This document shows, one piece after another, positions 53,697 to 61,274 of a stretch of 64,000 nt of DNA; the stretch's first letter is position 1; each line of letters begins with the position of its first letter. The notes beneath the pieces are model-generated. The model was not told the origin of the DNA. It saw nothing but the letters and a program-made list of their open reading frames with translations, and did not search any database. The stretch is from JBFWVR01 sp050246635 (GTDB taxonomy: Bacteria > Acidobacteriota > Vicinamibacteria > Vicinamibacterales > UBA2999): assembly GCA_050246635.1 (NCBI GenBank), contig JBFWVR010000008.1, positions 184,918 through 248,917 on the forward strand, in the 5' to 3' direction. A program made the position numbers and the translations under genes.

Positions 53697-53966
53697 CTAT
53701 TCTTCGCCGGCGTCCGCGTCGGTCGCCGACGCCTTGCGAGCCGCGAGGATGGCCCGGACCAGGTCTTCCGGGATCGTGTCGGGGATCTCGTCGCCGGCGC
53801 AGGTGAAGGCGCGGCGGCCGGCCGCGACGGCGGCCTCGTACTGGTGGAGGTACTCGTGGCAGTTGGTGCAGGCCGTGAGGTGGCGCTCGAAGTGCTCGCG
53901 CGCCGCGGCCGGCAGGTCACCCCCGAGGTAGTCCAGGATGAAGTCGGTCAGCTCGCGGCAGGTCAC
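53697..53966 (-). CDS. zinc-finger anti-sigma factor
   Basis: 89 residues, soluble. H-x3-C-x2-C in ERHLTACTNCHEYLHQYEAA (residues about 29-38), the zf-HC2 anti-sigma motif, preceded by CRELTDFILDYLGGDLP. No membrane helix, unlike the anti-sigma factor at 29087, so sensing would be cytosolic, possibly redox through the zinc cysteines. GTG start overlaps the sigma factor stop by four bases. Confidence 0.85.
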   Translation of the reverse strand: MTCRELTDFILDYLGGDLPAAAREHFERHLTACTNCHEYLHQYEAAVAAGRRAFTCAGDEIPDTIPEDLVRAILAARKASATDADAGEE

Positions 53967-54580
53967 GCGCGGTCTCCCTTGAAATGCGGCGCCAGCAGCG
54001 TGCGCAGCGCCTGCCGGGCGCGATGGAGGCGTATCTTCGCCGCGTTCGGCGTCACGCCCAGCAGCTCCGCGGTCTCGTCCGTCCCAAACCCTTCGATGTC
54101 GCGGAGCAGGAGAACGGTACGGTAGGTCTCCGGCAGCTCGTCGATGAGCCGACGGACCAGGTCGCGGGTCTCCCGCCGCTCGAGCGCGACGTCCGCGGGC
54201 TCGTCCCAGCTCGAGAACCGTTCGGCATGGTGCCCGTCGTCTCGATAGGCAGGCAGCAGCGGGTCCAGGGGCTCTTCGGGCTTGCGGCGCCGCGTGCGCA
54301 GCTTCATCAGCGCCGCGTTGACGACGATGCGGTGCAGCCAGGTGGAGAGGCGGGCCTGCCCCTCGAAGCGGCCGAGGCTGCGGAAGGCCGAGAGGAAGGC
54401 GTCCTGCACCACGTCGCGGGCGTCGTCCTCCGAGGCGAGGAACCGCCGGGCGACCGCCATCAGGCGGGGGCCATGCTGCCGGACCAGCGTCTCGTACGCC
54501 TCGTCGTCGCCGGCGCGCAGGCGCTCGAGGAGGGCAGACTCCTCGGGGTCTTGCTGGGGACCGGCCGCCGGCTCGCTCAC
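53963..54580 (-). CDS. ECF RNA polymerase sigma factor
   Basis: 205 residues. Region 2: DARDVVQDAFLSAFRSLGRF and STWLHRIVVNAALMKLRTRR; region 4: ELPETYRTVLLLRDIEGFGT and AELLGVTPNAAKIRLHRARQ. Start GTG 54580, with an extended -10 (TG-G-TAGACT) ending six bases before it, so a leaderless mRNA made by the housekeeping sigma is likely. Co-transcribed with the downstream anti-sigma gene. Confidence 0.93.
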   Translation of the reverse strand: MSEPAAGPQQDPEESALLERLRAGDDEAYETLVRQHGPRLMAVARRFLASEDDARDVVQDAFLSAFRSLGRFEGQARLSTWLHRIVVNAALMKLRTRRRKPEEPLDPLLPAYRDDGHHAERFSSWDEPADVALERRETRDLVRRLIDELPETYRTVLLLRDIEGFGTDETAELLGVTPNAAKIRLHRARQALRTLLAPHFKGDRA

Positions 54581-54586
54581 GCGCGG

Positions 54587-54592
54587 AGTCTA
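54587..54592 (-). promoter_or_regulatory. -10 of the second ECF sigma gene
   Basis: Minus-strand TAGACT preceded by TGG (extended -10), ending six bases before the GTG at 54580. Confidence 0.65.
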
Positions 54593-54679
54593 CCATGCCA
54601 CCCCTATCTGTCCGGTAGCGGACGACTTGCGGCCCTGCCTGCTCAGCAACGCCGCTTGGTCACAGGCGGGCGACTCCAG

Positions 54680-54685
54680 TAGACT
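54680..54685 (+). promoter_or_regulatory. -10 of the radical SAM gene
   Basis: TAGACT ending eight bases before the ATG at 54694; leaderless arrangement. Confidence 0.55.
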
Positions 54686-54693
54686 GGCTGCAC

Positions 54694-56199
54694 ATGCGCG
54701 TCCATCTGGTGAATCCGAGCCACCTTTCGTTCGGGGTCGCAGTGATCACGCCCCGTTGGCTGTACGTCCTCGCGGCGGCGACGCCGGCGGAGTACGGCGA
54801 CCCCGCCATCGTCGACGAGACGCTCGATGCGCTCGTCCCCGACTCGATTGCCCCCGGCGACGTGGTTGGCATCGGCATCCACAGCGGGAACGCGCTGCGG
54901 GGCTACGAGATCGGGCGCCTGGCGCGTGAGCGCGGGGCGTGGGTGGTCTTCGGCGGCATCCACGCCACGCTGTACCCCGATGAGGCCCGCCAGGAAGGCC
55001 AGGCCCACGCCGTCGTCAAGGGTGACGGCGACGAGGTCTGGGCGAACGTGATCCGGGCGTGCGTCGCCGGTGAGCCGGAGCCGCTGTACGAGGGCGGCCG
55101 TGTCGAGGGCCGCGGCCTCCTGAAGGCGCGCTGGGACCTGCTGCCGCCGGATCGGTACATGTGGGCATCGGTCCAGACCGTCCGTGGGTGCCCGAAGCAC
55201 TGCTCGTTCTGCTCGGTGTGGCGCACCGACGGCCAGAAGCCGCGCGTCCGGGCCAGCGACGCCGTCGTCGAGGAGATCGTCGAGCTGCGCCGCCGCGGCT
55301 TCCGCTTCATCGCGCTGGCCGACGACAACTTCTACCCGGTCGCGCTGAACGACCTGCGCATGGCCGACCGCCGTGCCGACAAGTCGCACTACAACATGCT
55401 CAAGGCCATCCGTGACGAGCGCTTCGAGCTCATGGAGCGGCTGGCCAAGCTCCCGCGCGACATGGTGTTCTTCACCCAGATCACCATGGAAGCCGCCGAG
55501 GATCCGCAGTTCCTCGACGCCATGAAGGCGGCCAACATCAAGGGCGCCCTCGTCGGCGTCGAGTCGGTCACGCCCGAAGGCCTCAAGGACGTCTACAAGG
55601 ACTTCAACCTGGCCGGCGACGAGCTCGCGGCCCGCCTCCAGGTGTTCCGCCGCCACGGCGTGCACGTGCTCGGGTCGTTCATCTTCGGCCTGCCGTCCGA
55701 TCGCCCGGAGACGTTCGACGCGACCGCCGCGCTGGCGCAGCGCGCCGGCGTGACGTTCGCGCAGTTCGTCATGCTGACGCCGTTCCCGGGCACCATCGAC
55801 TTCGAGCGGTGGGAACGGGAGCAGGAGCAGGACCTCAAGCATGTGGCGGGCGTCCCGATCACCCGCCACTGGCTGATCCCGCAGGCGCACCGCCCGAAGG
55901 TGTACTCGCCACACCCGGTGATGTCGCCGGACGAGATCCGCCAGCGCACCCAGCAGGTGTGGGATCGCTTCTACAGCCTGCCGCAGATCTGGGCGCGCTC
56001 CACCTGCGTGCGCACCATCCGCGCGCGGCTGGCGTTCGTGATGATCTCGAAGCTCTACCGTCAGATGTACGCGAACACCGGGATCGCGACCGACAGCGCA
56101 CGCGTGTCCCGCGCGGAGCGCTGGGCGCGGCTGCTGGCCCCGCCGACTCGCCGCCTGTTCGCGGCGCCGCCCATGCCCGACCTCGAGGTGCCGGCCTAG
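54694..56199 (+). CDS. B12-binding-domain radical SAM protein
   Basis: 501 residues. N-terminal cobalamin-binding-like domain (about 1-125; VVGIGIHSGNALRGYEIGRL, VVFGGIHATLYPDEA), radical SAM core with cluster motif C166-x3-C170-x2-C173 in VRGCPKHCSFCSVWR, and FIALADDNFYP, FTQITMEAAEDPQFLDAM, LVGVESVTPEGLK, which are standard for class B methylase-like enzymes. The C-terminal 110 residues are helical. The canonical D-x-H-x-x-G cobalamin motif is not evident, so B12 may not be bound. Substrate unknown; related proteins act on lipids or natural products. Confidence 0.88.
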   Translation: MRVHLVNPSHLSFGVAVITPRWLYVLAAATPAEYGDPAIVDETLDALVPDSIAPGDVVGIGIHSGNALRGYEIGRLARERGAWVVFGGIHATLYPDEARQEGQAHAVVKGDGDEVWANVIRACVAGEPEPLYEGGRVEGRGLLKARWDLLPPDRYMWASVQTVRGCPKHCSFCSVWRTDGQKPRVRASDAVVEEIVELRRRGFRFIALADDNFYPVALNDLRMADRRADKSHYNMLKAIRDERFELMERLAKLPRDMVFFTQITMEAAEDPQFLDAMKAANIKGALVGVESVTPEGLKDVYKDFNLAGDELAARLQVFRRHGVHVLGSFIFGLPSDRPETFDATAALAQRAGVTFAQFVMLTPFPGTIDFERWEREQEQDLKHVAGVPITRHWLIPQAHRPKVYSPHPVMSPDEIRQRTQQVWDRFYSLPQIWARSTCVRTIRARLAFVMISKLYRQMYANTGIATDSARVSRAERWARLLAPPTRRLFAAPPMPDLEVPA

Positions 56200-56229
56200 C
56201 GGCATGCCACGCGTGCCGGCGCGATCAGC

Positions 56230-58164
56230 GTGAGCCTCGTGACGTCCCCCCCGGACCCTGGCGCGGAGTGGCTCGAAACCGACGGCCTCGGCGGCTTTGC
56301 CTCCGGCACGGTCGGCGGCCTGCGTACCCGTCGCTATCACGGCCTGCTCGTCGTCGCGACGACGCCGCCGACCGGGCGGCGCATGCTGGTCAACGGCTTC
56401 GACGCGTGGCTCAACGGGCCTGACGGGCGCGTGCCCCTGACCGGGCAGCGGTACAAACCCGACCTCGTGCACCCGCAGGTGCAGGGTCGGCTTCGTGCCT
56501 TCTCGGCGCATCCCTGGCCGACCTGGACCTTCGACGTGCCAGGCGGCGCGCTCACCCTCGAGATCTTCCAGACCCCGCCGCACGCCCGGACCGTCCTGCG
56601 GTGGCAGTGGTCCGAGGGCAGCCCACAGGGCTGGACGCTCTACGTCCGGCCGTTCATCTCCGGCCGCGATTACCACGCGCTGCACCTCGAGAACGAGCGC
56701 TTCGACGGCAGCACCGCCTCGCGGCCCGGCTCGCTGGTCTGGCGGCCCTACGACGGCATTCCCGCCATCGTCTCGGCGCATAACGGCCGGTGGTCGGACC
56801 AGTCCCTGTGGTACCGGCAGTTCCTCTACACCGAGGAACGCGCGCGTGGCCTGGATCACATCGAGGATCTCGGCTCACCCGGCGTGCTGTCGTTCGATCT
56901 CACACAGGGCCCGGCTGTCTGGATTGTGGGCGCCGAACCCGCCGTGACACCGGTCACGGGCGGCGACGTCGCGGAGACGGCCTCACGCCTCGCCGAGGCC
57001 GAGATGGCCCGTCGCGCGACACGCCGCCTGCGCCTGGCCACGAGCGCCGAGGCGTACCTGGTGCGGCGGAGCGTGGGGAAGTCGATCGTGGCCGGCTATC
57101 CGTGGTTCACGGATTGGGGGCGCGACACGTTCGTGGCGCTGCGCGGCTTGTGCCTCGCCACGGGCCGGTTCGACGAGGCACGCGACGTGCTGCTCGAATG
57201 GAGCGACCACCTGGACGAGGGCCGGCTGCCCAACCGCTTTCCGGACGAAGGGCGGAAGGCGGAGTACGGATCGGTGGACGCCTCGCTCTGGTTTGCCGTC
57301 GCGGCCCATGAACTGCTCGCCGCCGTCGGCACGCCGTCGCGCATCGTCTCGGCGGCCGACCGCCTGCGGCTGCAGTCCGCCATCGTGCACGTGCTCGAGC
57401 ACTACGCCGCCGGCACGCGCGACGGCATCCGCATGACCGGGGACGGCCTGCTGGCCGCGGGAGAACCGGGCAGCGCGATCACGTGGATGGACGCACGGGT
57501 GGACGGCCGCGCGGTGACGCCGCGCGTGGGGAAACCCGTGGAGATCCAGGCGCTCTGGATCAATGCGCTGGAGGCCGGCGCGGCCGTGCACACCCGGTGG
57601 GCCGAGCCCGTGGCTCGCGCGCGGCAGGCGTTCAAGGCGCGCTTCTGGAACGAGGCCGCCGGGGGGCTCTTCGACGTCGTGGACGTGGATCACCAGGACG
57701 GGGTGGTGGACGCGCACATCCGGCCGAACCAGATCCTCGCGGTCGGCGGGTTGCCGTATCCGGTCCTGACCGGCCCGCGCGCGCGCCGCATCGTCGACCT
57801 GGTGGAGCGCGAACTCCTGACGCCCGTGGGCCTGCGCACGCTGGCCCCTGGCGATCCGGATTACGTCGGCCGGTACGCAGGCCCCGCGCACGAGCGCGAC
57901 GCCGCCTACCATCAGGGCGCGGCGTGGCCGTGGCTGATGGGGGCGTTCGTCGACGCCTGGATTCGCGTGCGCGACGAGGGCTCCGCGGTGCGGGAGGAGG
58001 CGCGGGAGCGGTTCCTCACGCCGCTGCTGGCGAACCTGGACAGCGCCGGTCTGGGGCACATCTCGGAGCTCGCCGATGGTGACGCGCCGCACACGCCGCG
58101 GGGCTGCCCGTTCCAGGCGGCGTCGGTGGGTGAGTGCCTGCGGATCGAGGTGATGCTTACCTGA
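56230..58164 (+). CDS. glycogen debranching enzyme (amylo-alpha-1,6-glucosidase, GH133 type)
   Basis: 644 residues, archaeal/bacterial single-chain type. N-terminal GDE_N domain (about 10-250) opening with ETDGLGGFASGTVGGLRTRR, C-terminal (alpha/alpha)6 barrel (about 275-640) with GYPWFTDWGRDTFVALRGL and ITWMDARVDGRAVTPR, which contain the likely catalytic acids, and HQGAAWPWLMGAFVDAW. Cuts alpha-1,6 branches in glycogen. GTG start 30 bases after the radical SAM gene; probably one transcript, though no functional link is obvious. Confidence 0.92.
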   Translation: MSLVTSPPDPGAEWLETDGLGGFASGTVGGLRTRRYHGLLVVATTPPTGRRMLVNGFDAWLNGPDGRVPLTGQRYKPDLVHPQVQGRLRAFSAHPWPTWTFDVPGGALTLEIFQTPPHARTVLRWQWSEGSPQGWTLYVRPFISGRDYHALHLENERFDGSTASRPGSLVWRPYDGIPAIVSAHNGRWSDQSLWYRQFLYTEERARGLDHIEDLGSPGVLSFDLTQGPAVWIVGAEPAVTPVTGGDVAETASRLAEAEMARRATRRLRLATSAEAYLVRRSVGKSIVAGYPWFTDWGRDTFVALRGLCLATGRFDEARDVLLEWSDHLDEGRLPNRFPDEGRKAEYGSVDASLWFAVAAHELLAAVGTPSRIVSAADRLRLQSAIVHVLEHYAAGTRDGIRMTGDGLLAAGEPGSAITWMDARVDGRAVTPRVGKPVEIQALWINALEAGAAVHTRWAEPVARARQAFKARFWNEAAGGLFDVVDVDHQDGVVDAHIRPNQILAVGGLPYPVLTGPRARRIVDLVERELLTPVGLRTLAPGDPDYVGRYAGPAHERDAAYHQGAAWPWLMGAFVDAWIRVRDEGSAVREEARERFLTPLLANLDSAGLGHISELADGDAPHTPRGCPFQAASVGECLRIEVMLT

Positions 58165-58609
58165 GGCCTCGCCGCTACGCGGCTCGGTGGGCCGCCTGCT
58201 GCGCAGGCGGCAGGCCTCGCGGCTGCGCCGCTCGGTAGGCCGCCCGCTTCGCGGGCGTTGGGACTCCGTTCTCCCCCCTCGACTCCGCTCGGGGCGACCC
58301 TGAGCGACAGTCGAAGGGTCGCTGGGGCCGCGGGTCGAACGTCGCTGGGACTCGCGGCTGCGCCGCTCGCTGGGACTCACTGCGTTCGCTGGGACTCGGC
58401 CGCTCCGCGGCCTCGCTGGGACGGCGGAGACGCCCCTAGCTGCACGGCCCTCGTGTCCCAATCCCAGCGAGCGTAGCGAGTCCGAGTGAGTCGCGAAGCG
58501 ACGAGTCCCAGCGCCGCTCGACGCCCGAGACCAGCGACCCTCCAAGTGCGTTCAGGGTCGCTCCGAGCGGCGTCGAGGGGCGTCCCAGCGAGCGGCGCAG
58601 CCGCGAGTC
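58165..58609. repeat. 445-bp palindromic repeat cluster (GCTGGGACTCG family)
   Basis: Dense hairpins built from CGCTGGGACTCG and complementary CGAGTCCCAGCG units. The arms 58348-58376 and 58582-58610 are a perfect 29-bp inverted repeat; shorter stems such as GCCGCTCCGCGGC and GCCTGCTGCGCAGGC occur between. No credible gene. A 26-bp segment at 58334-58359 recurs identically at 61080-61105. Lies between two convergent genes. Confidence 0.85.
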
Positions 58610-59377
58610 CTACTTCGCGTTGGCCAGGGCCTCCAGCAGCGCCTCCGTGCGCGTGCGAGCGACGGCGAGACGGTCGCGCAGGTTGTCGTACACGAACTCG
58701 TGGCCCGCCTGCGTTGCCTCGATCAGGGGCACCTCGGCCTGCTGGTACTGGGCCTCGAGGGCGGCCCGGCGGTTGCCGTCCTTGACGCGGCGGATGAGGC
58801 TGCGAGCCTCGTCCAGCGACTCGCGAATGGCGCGGACGTCGGTCATGAGCAGGCTGGCTTCGGCCGGGCGATCGGTGTTGGGCGCGATCTTTCCGGCGCC
58901 ATGACAGCTCGAGCAGCGGGACGCCAGGGCCTTGGGCGAGAGCAGGTGCGCGCCGACCTCGCCATGACAGGTGGCGCAGGTCGGCACGCGGTCGTCACCC
59001 GCGCGCAGCATGCGATAGTGCGCGCTCTTCTGGAACGCCACGAACGGGCCGGTGTGGCACGTGCCGCACGTGCGCGGCAGGTTCGCCCGGTTCACCGGGC
59101 TCGCGGGGTTCCGGCTGTTCAGCAGGCCCCCATGCGCCTGCAGGGCCTCGAACGTCGACGCGTCCCCGCCGTGGCACCGCTCGCACCCGATGTTGCTGCG
59201 CCCATGAGGCGAATGGTCCCACTCCTCGAGGTGCCGGACCGCGAACGCGCTCATCTGCGCGCCACTGGCCCCGACGTTCGCGAAGTGACAATCGGCACAG
59301 CGACTGACCTGTGCCACCGCGGGCCCTGCCGCCAGCAGTAGTCCCGCGACCACGAATGGCATGAGGAAACGCGTCAT
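58610..59377 (-). CDS. exported pentaheme c-type cytochrome
   Basis: 255 residues with signal peptide (MTRFLMPFVVAGLLLAAGPAVA) and five CxxCH heme sites: CADCH 27-31, CERCH 65-69, CGTCH 104-108, CATCH 134-138 and CSSCH 155-159. Spacing resembles NapC/NrfA-associated or cytochrome c554-like electron carriers. A C-terminal helical region without hemes (about 165-255) is unusual. ATG 59377 is chosen because of the signal peptide; the frame continues upstream only through the 13-bp repeat array. No reductase partner is adjacent. Confidence 0.88.
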   Translation of the reverse strand: MTRFLMPFVVAGLLLAAGPAVAQVSRCADCHFANVGASGAQMSAFAVRHLEEWDHSPHGRSNIGCERCHGGDASTFEALQAHGGLLNSRNPASPVNRANLPRTCGTCHTGPFVAFQKSAHYRMLRAGDDRVPTCATCHGEVGAHLLSPKALASRCSSCHGAGKIAPNTDRPAEASLLMTDVRAIRESLDEARSLIRRVKDGNRRAALEAQYQQAEVPLIEATQAGHEFVYDNLRDRLAVARTRTEALLEALANAK

Positions 59378-59532
59378 GCCTGACGAGATAGCAAACCCGG
59401 CGCCAGCCGCCGCGTCCCGCCGCAGGGCGTTTTCGGGCGGTTTTCGGCCGCGCAGGCCTGCCGCGCCGCGCGCCGACGGATCCCCGGCAGGCCGCCCGGT
59501 CCCGTCGCACCCGCCCGCCGTACTCGCGTGCC
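59378..59532. other. upstream region of the cytochrome gene
   Basis: GC-rich spacer without a gene. Minus-strand TATCTC ends seven bases before the cytochrome ATG and may be a weak -10. It contains GGCAGGCCGCCCGG and GCGTTTTCGGGCGGTTTTCGG as short repeats. Confidence 0.35.
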
Positions 59533-59726
59533 GCACCTTCGTGAAGCCCCCCGTGCAGCGCCTCCGTGAAGCACCCCCGTGCAGCACCTTCGTGAAGCAC
59601 CCCCGTGAAGCACCTTCGTGAAGCACCTCCGTGCAGCACCTTCGTGCAGCACCCCCGTGTGGCACCGTCGTGCAGCACCCCCGTGTGGCACCCCCGTGTG
59701 GCACCCCCGTGTGGCACCGTCGTGCC
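59533..59726 (-). repeat. 13-bp tandem repeat array, 15 units
   Basis: Fifteen consecutive units (one of 12 bp) of GCAC-N3-CGTG-N2, e.g. GCACCTTCGTGAA at 59533, GCACCCCCGTGTG at 59649, 59675, 59688 and 59701, GCACCGTCGTGCA at 59662. The invariant core is GCACNNNCGTG; the N3 is CTT, CCC, CCT or CGT. The reverse complement is the unit at 14102-14200. Lies between a zinc-ribbon gene and the cytochrome gene. Confidence 0.92.
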
Positions 59727-59731
59727 ACGGC

Positions 59732-59947
59732 TCAGGCAATCGAGCGCAGCGAGCCCTCCGAGGCGCCGGTGACGACGCGCGCGGCGGTGCGCTGCTGCCG
59801 CCTGCGGTAGCACGCCACGCACAGCCCCAGCCCCGGATCCCAGGAGCGCCGCCCCTGGCGCCGCAGCAGCATCCGCGTCGACTCGCAGTCGGTGCACACC
59901 TGGCGGGCCGCCCGGGGGCGGGGCCGCAGTCGGATCGTCAGCGTCAT
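59732..59947 (-). CDS. zinc-ribbon miniprotein
   Basis: 71 residues, highly basic (many Arg). Two CxxC pairs, C18/C21 and C43/C46 (VCTDCES, GLCVACYRR), 21 residues apart, form a plausible zinc ribbon. An ideal GGAGGG ribosome site ends five bases before the ATG, and TACTTT at 59975-59970 gives a -10. No family recognised. Divergent from the WYL regulator, sharing a -10 core with it. Nucleic-acid binding is suggested by charge but unproven. Confidence 0.7.
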   Translation of the reverse strand: MTLTIRLRPRPRAARQVCTDCESTRMLLRRQGRRSWDPGLGLCVACYRRRQQRTAARVVTGASEGSLRSIA

Positions 59948-59968
59948 GTCATCCCTCCGTGTGAGGGG

Positions 59969-59975
59969 TAAAGTA
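59969..59975. promoter_or_regulatory. shared bidirectional -10 (zinc ribbon / WYL)
   Basis: TAAAGTA: plus-strand TAAAGT (59969-59974) and minus-strand TACTTT (59975-59970) overlap by five bases, pointing to the two divergent genes. Unlike the other two shared -10 elements both genes have ribosome sites. Confidence 0.5.
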
Positions 59976-60013
59976 GCGGGCGGGTGTGACAGGTGAGGTC
60001 AAAGCGGGGGAGC

Positions 60014-61015
60014 GTGGCGCGAAAACCGGAGCGGCATACCGAAATCGTGCGGCAGTGGCGCATCGTGCTGGCGCTCGAGGGGCGCGCCCGCGGCCTCACG
60101 CTGGCCGACATTCGCGACGCGGCGGGCGACGGCGTGACCGAGCGGACCATCCGCCGCGACCTGGACGCCCTGGCCCAGGCGGGTTTTCCGATCGAGTCGG
60201 CGCGCAATGGCGGTCCCACGCGCTACAGCCTCAATCGCGAGGTGTATCGCGGCCTCAGCGCCACCGGCTTCACCCTCCAGGAGCTCTGTGCCCTCTACCT
60301 GAGCCGTACCCTCCTCCAGGCGCTGGCCGGCGGGCCCTTCCAGGACAGCCTCGAGAGCGCCTTCGACAAGCTGGCCGACGCCCTGCCACCACGCCTCTGG
60401 GCGTTCATCGATCGCCTTCCGCAGGCGTTGACCGCGAAGGCCCCGGGCGCGCCGGGTCCCGTCCCCGGCGCCGCTGGCGGGGCGGTGGGCACCCTGATGA
60501 CGGCCATCCTCGGCCGACGCCGGGTGCGGATGCGGTACCACTCCTTCTCGAGCGCCCGCGAGAAGGAGTACCTCGTCGAGCCCTACCGGCTCGCGTACGC
60601 GCAGGGCGCGCTCTACCTGTTCGCGTTCGTGCCCGAGTACGGGGAGATGCGGACGTTCGCGACCCAGCGCGTCCGCGCCGCCACGGCGCTCGAGGACACC
60701 TTCGACCCCGGCGAGGAGCCCGCCCGCGACGCGTTCCCCGACGCCTTTGGCGTGTTCTCGGGCCCGCCGGAGCCCGTCACGATCGACTTCACCGCCCGCG
60801 CGGCCCCCTACGTGCGTGAGCGCCAATGGCACCCCTCGCAGACGGTCGAGGACCTTCCGGACGGCGCGGTCCGCCTGCACCTGCACGTCGCCGTGGACTG
60901 GAGCCTGCAGGCGTGGATCCTCGGATTCGGGCAGGATGCCCTGGTGGTCGCCCCGCAGGCGCTCGCAGAGACGGTGGCGAGCGCCGCGCGGGCGGCGGCG
61001 GGGCGGTACTCGTAG
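60014..61015 (+). CDS. WYL domain transcriptional regulator
   Basis: 333 residues from GTG 60014, preceded by GCGGGGGAG; a GTG at 59993 is possible. N-terminal winged helix-turn-helix (about 1-70; LADIRDAAGDGVTERTIRRD), central region, WYL domain (about 160-230; RRRVRMRYHSFSSAREKEYL and VEPYRLAYAQGALYLFAF) and WCX extension. WYL regulators bind nucleic acid or nucleotide ligands and in some bacteria control defence or DNA-damage genes; no such genes are adjacent here. Confidence 0.9.
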   Translation: MARKPERHTEIVRQWRIVLALEGRARGLTLADIRDAAGDGVTERTIRRDLDALAQAGFPIESARNGGPTRYSLNREVYRGLSATGFTLQELCALYLSRTLLQALAGGPFQDSLESAFDKLADALPPRLWAFIDRLPQALTAKAPGAPGPVPGAAGGAVGTLMTAILGRRRVRMRYHSFSSAREKEYLVEPYRLAYAQGALYLFAFVPEYGEMRTFATQRVRAATALEDTFDPGEEPARDAFPDAFGVFSGPPEPVTIDFTARAAPYVRERQWHPSQTVEDLPDGAVRLHLHVAVDWSLQAWILGFGQDALVVAPQALAETVASAARAAAGRYS

Positions 61016-61274
61016 GACTCGCTTCGCTCGCTGGGACTCGCCTTCGGCTCGCTCGGACTCGTTCTCGCTGGCTTGCGGCGTCGAACGTCGCTGGGACTCG
61101 CGGCTCCGCCGCTCGCCAGGTGCGGCCTCCGGCCGCTGCTGTGCGTAGCCTCGGCAGGAGACCCGCTGACGAGAATGCCGACCGGAACTGAGGGCCCGTT
61201 CCGAGCGAGGCCGCGAAGCGGCCGAGTCCCAGCGAGCGCTGAGCGCGAGTCCCAGCGAGCCGAAGGCGAGTCCC
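61016..61274. repeat. 259-bp palindromic repeat cluster (GCTGGGACTCG family)
   Basis: Second cluster of the family at 58165-58609. A perfect 20-bp inverted repeat joins 61034-61053 and 61254-61273; further CGAGTCCCAGCGAGC units lie at 61221-61260. The 61080-61105 segment is identical to 58334-58359 in the same orientation. Lies between convergent WYL and truA genes; no gene within. Confidence 0.85.

Noticed and set aside
58165..58609. Possible tRNA or rRNA fragment in the hairpin-rich cluster
   Set aside because: No T-loop, anticodon arm or rRNA-like segment could be fitted; all stems are copies of the same GCTGGGACTCG unit.
59533..59726. Possible CRISPR array
   Set aside because: Units are 13 bp in direct contact with no spacers of constant length, and no cas genes are in the window.
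59378..59728. N-terminal extension of the cytochrome by 117 residues of His/Gly/Cys-rich repeats
   Set aside because: This is translation of the 13-bp tandem array; the real protein begins at 59377 with a signal peptide. The Cys-His-rich look is an artefact of the repeat.
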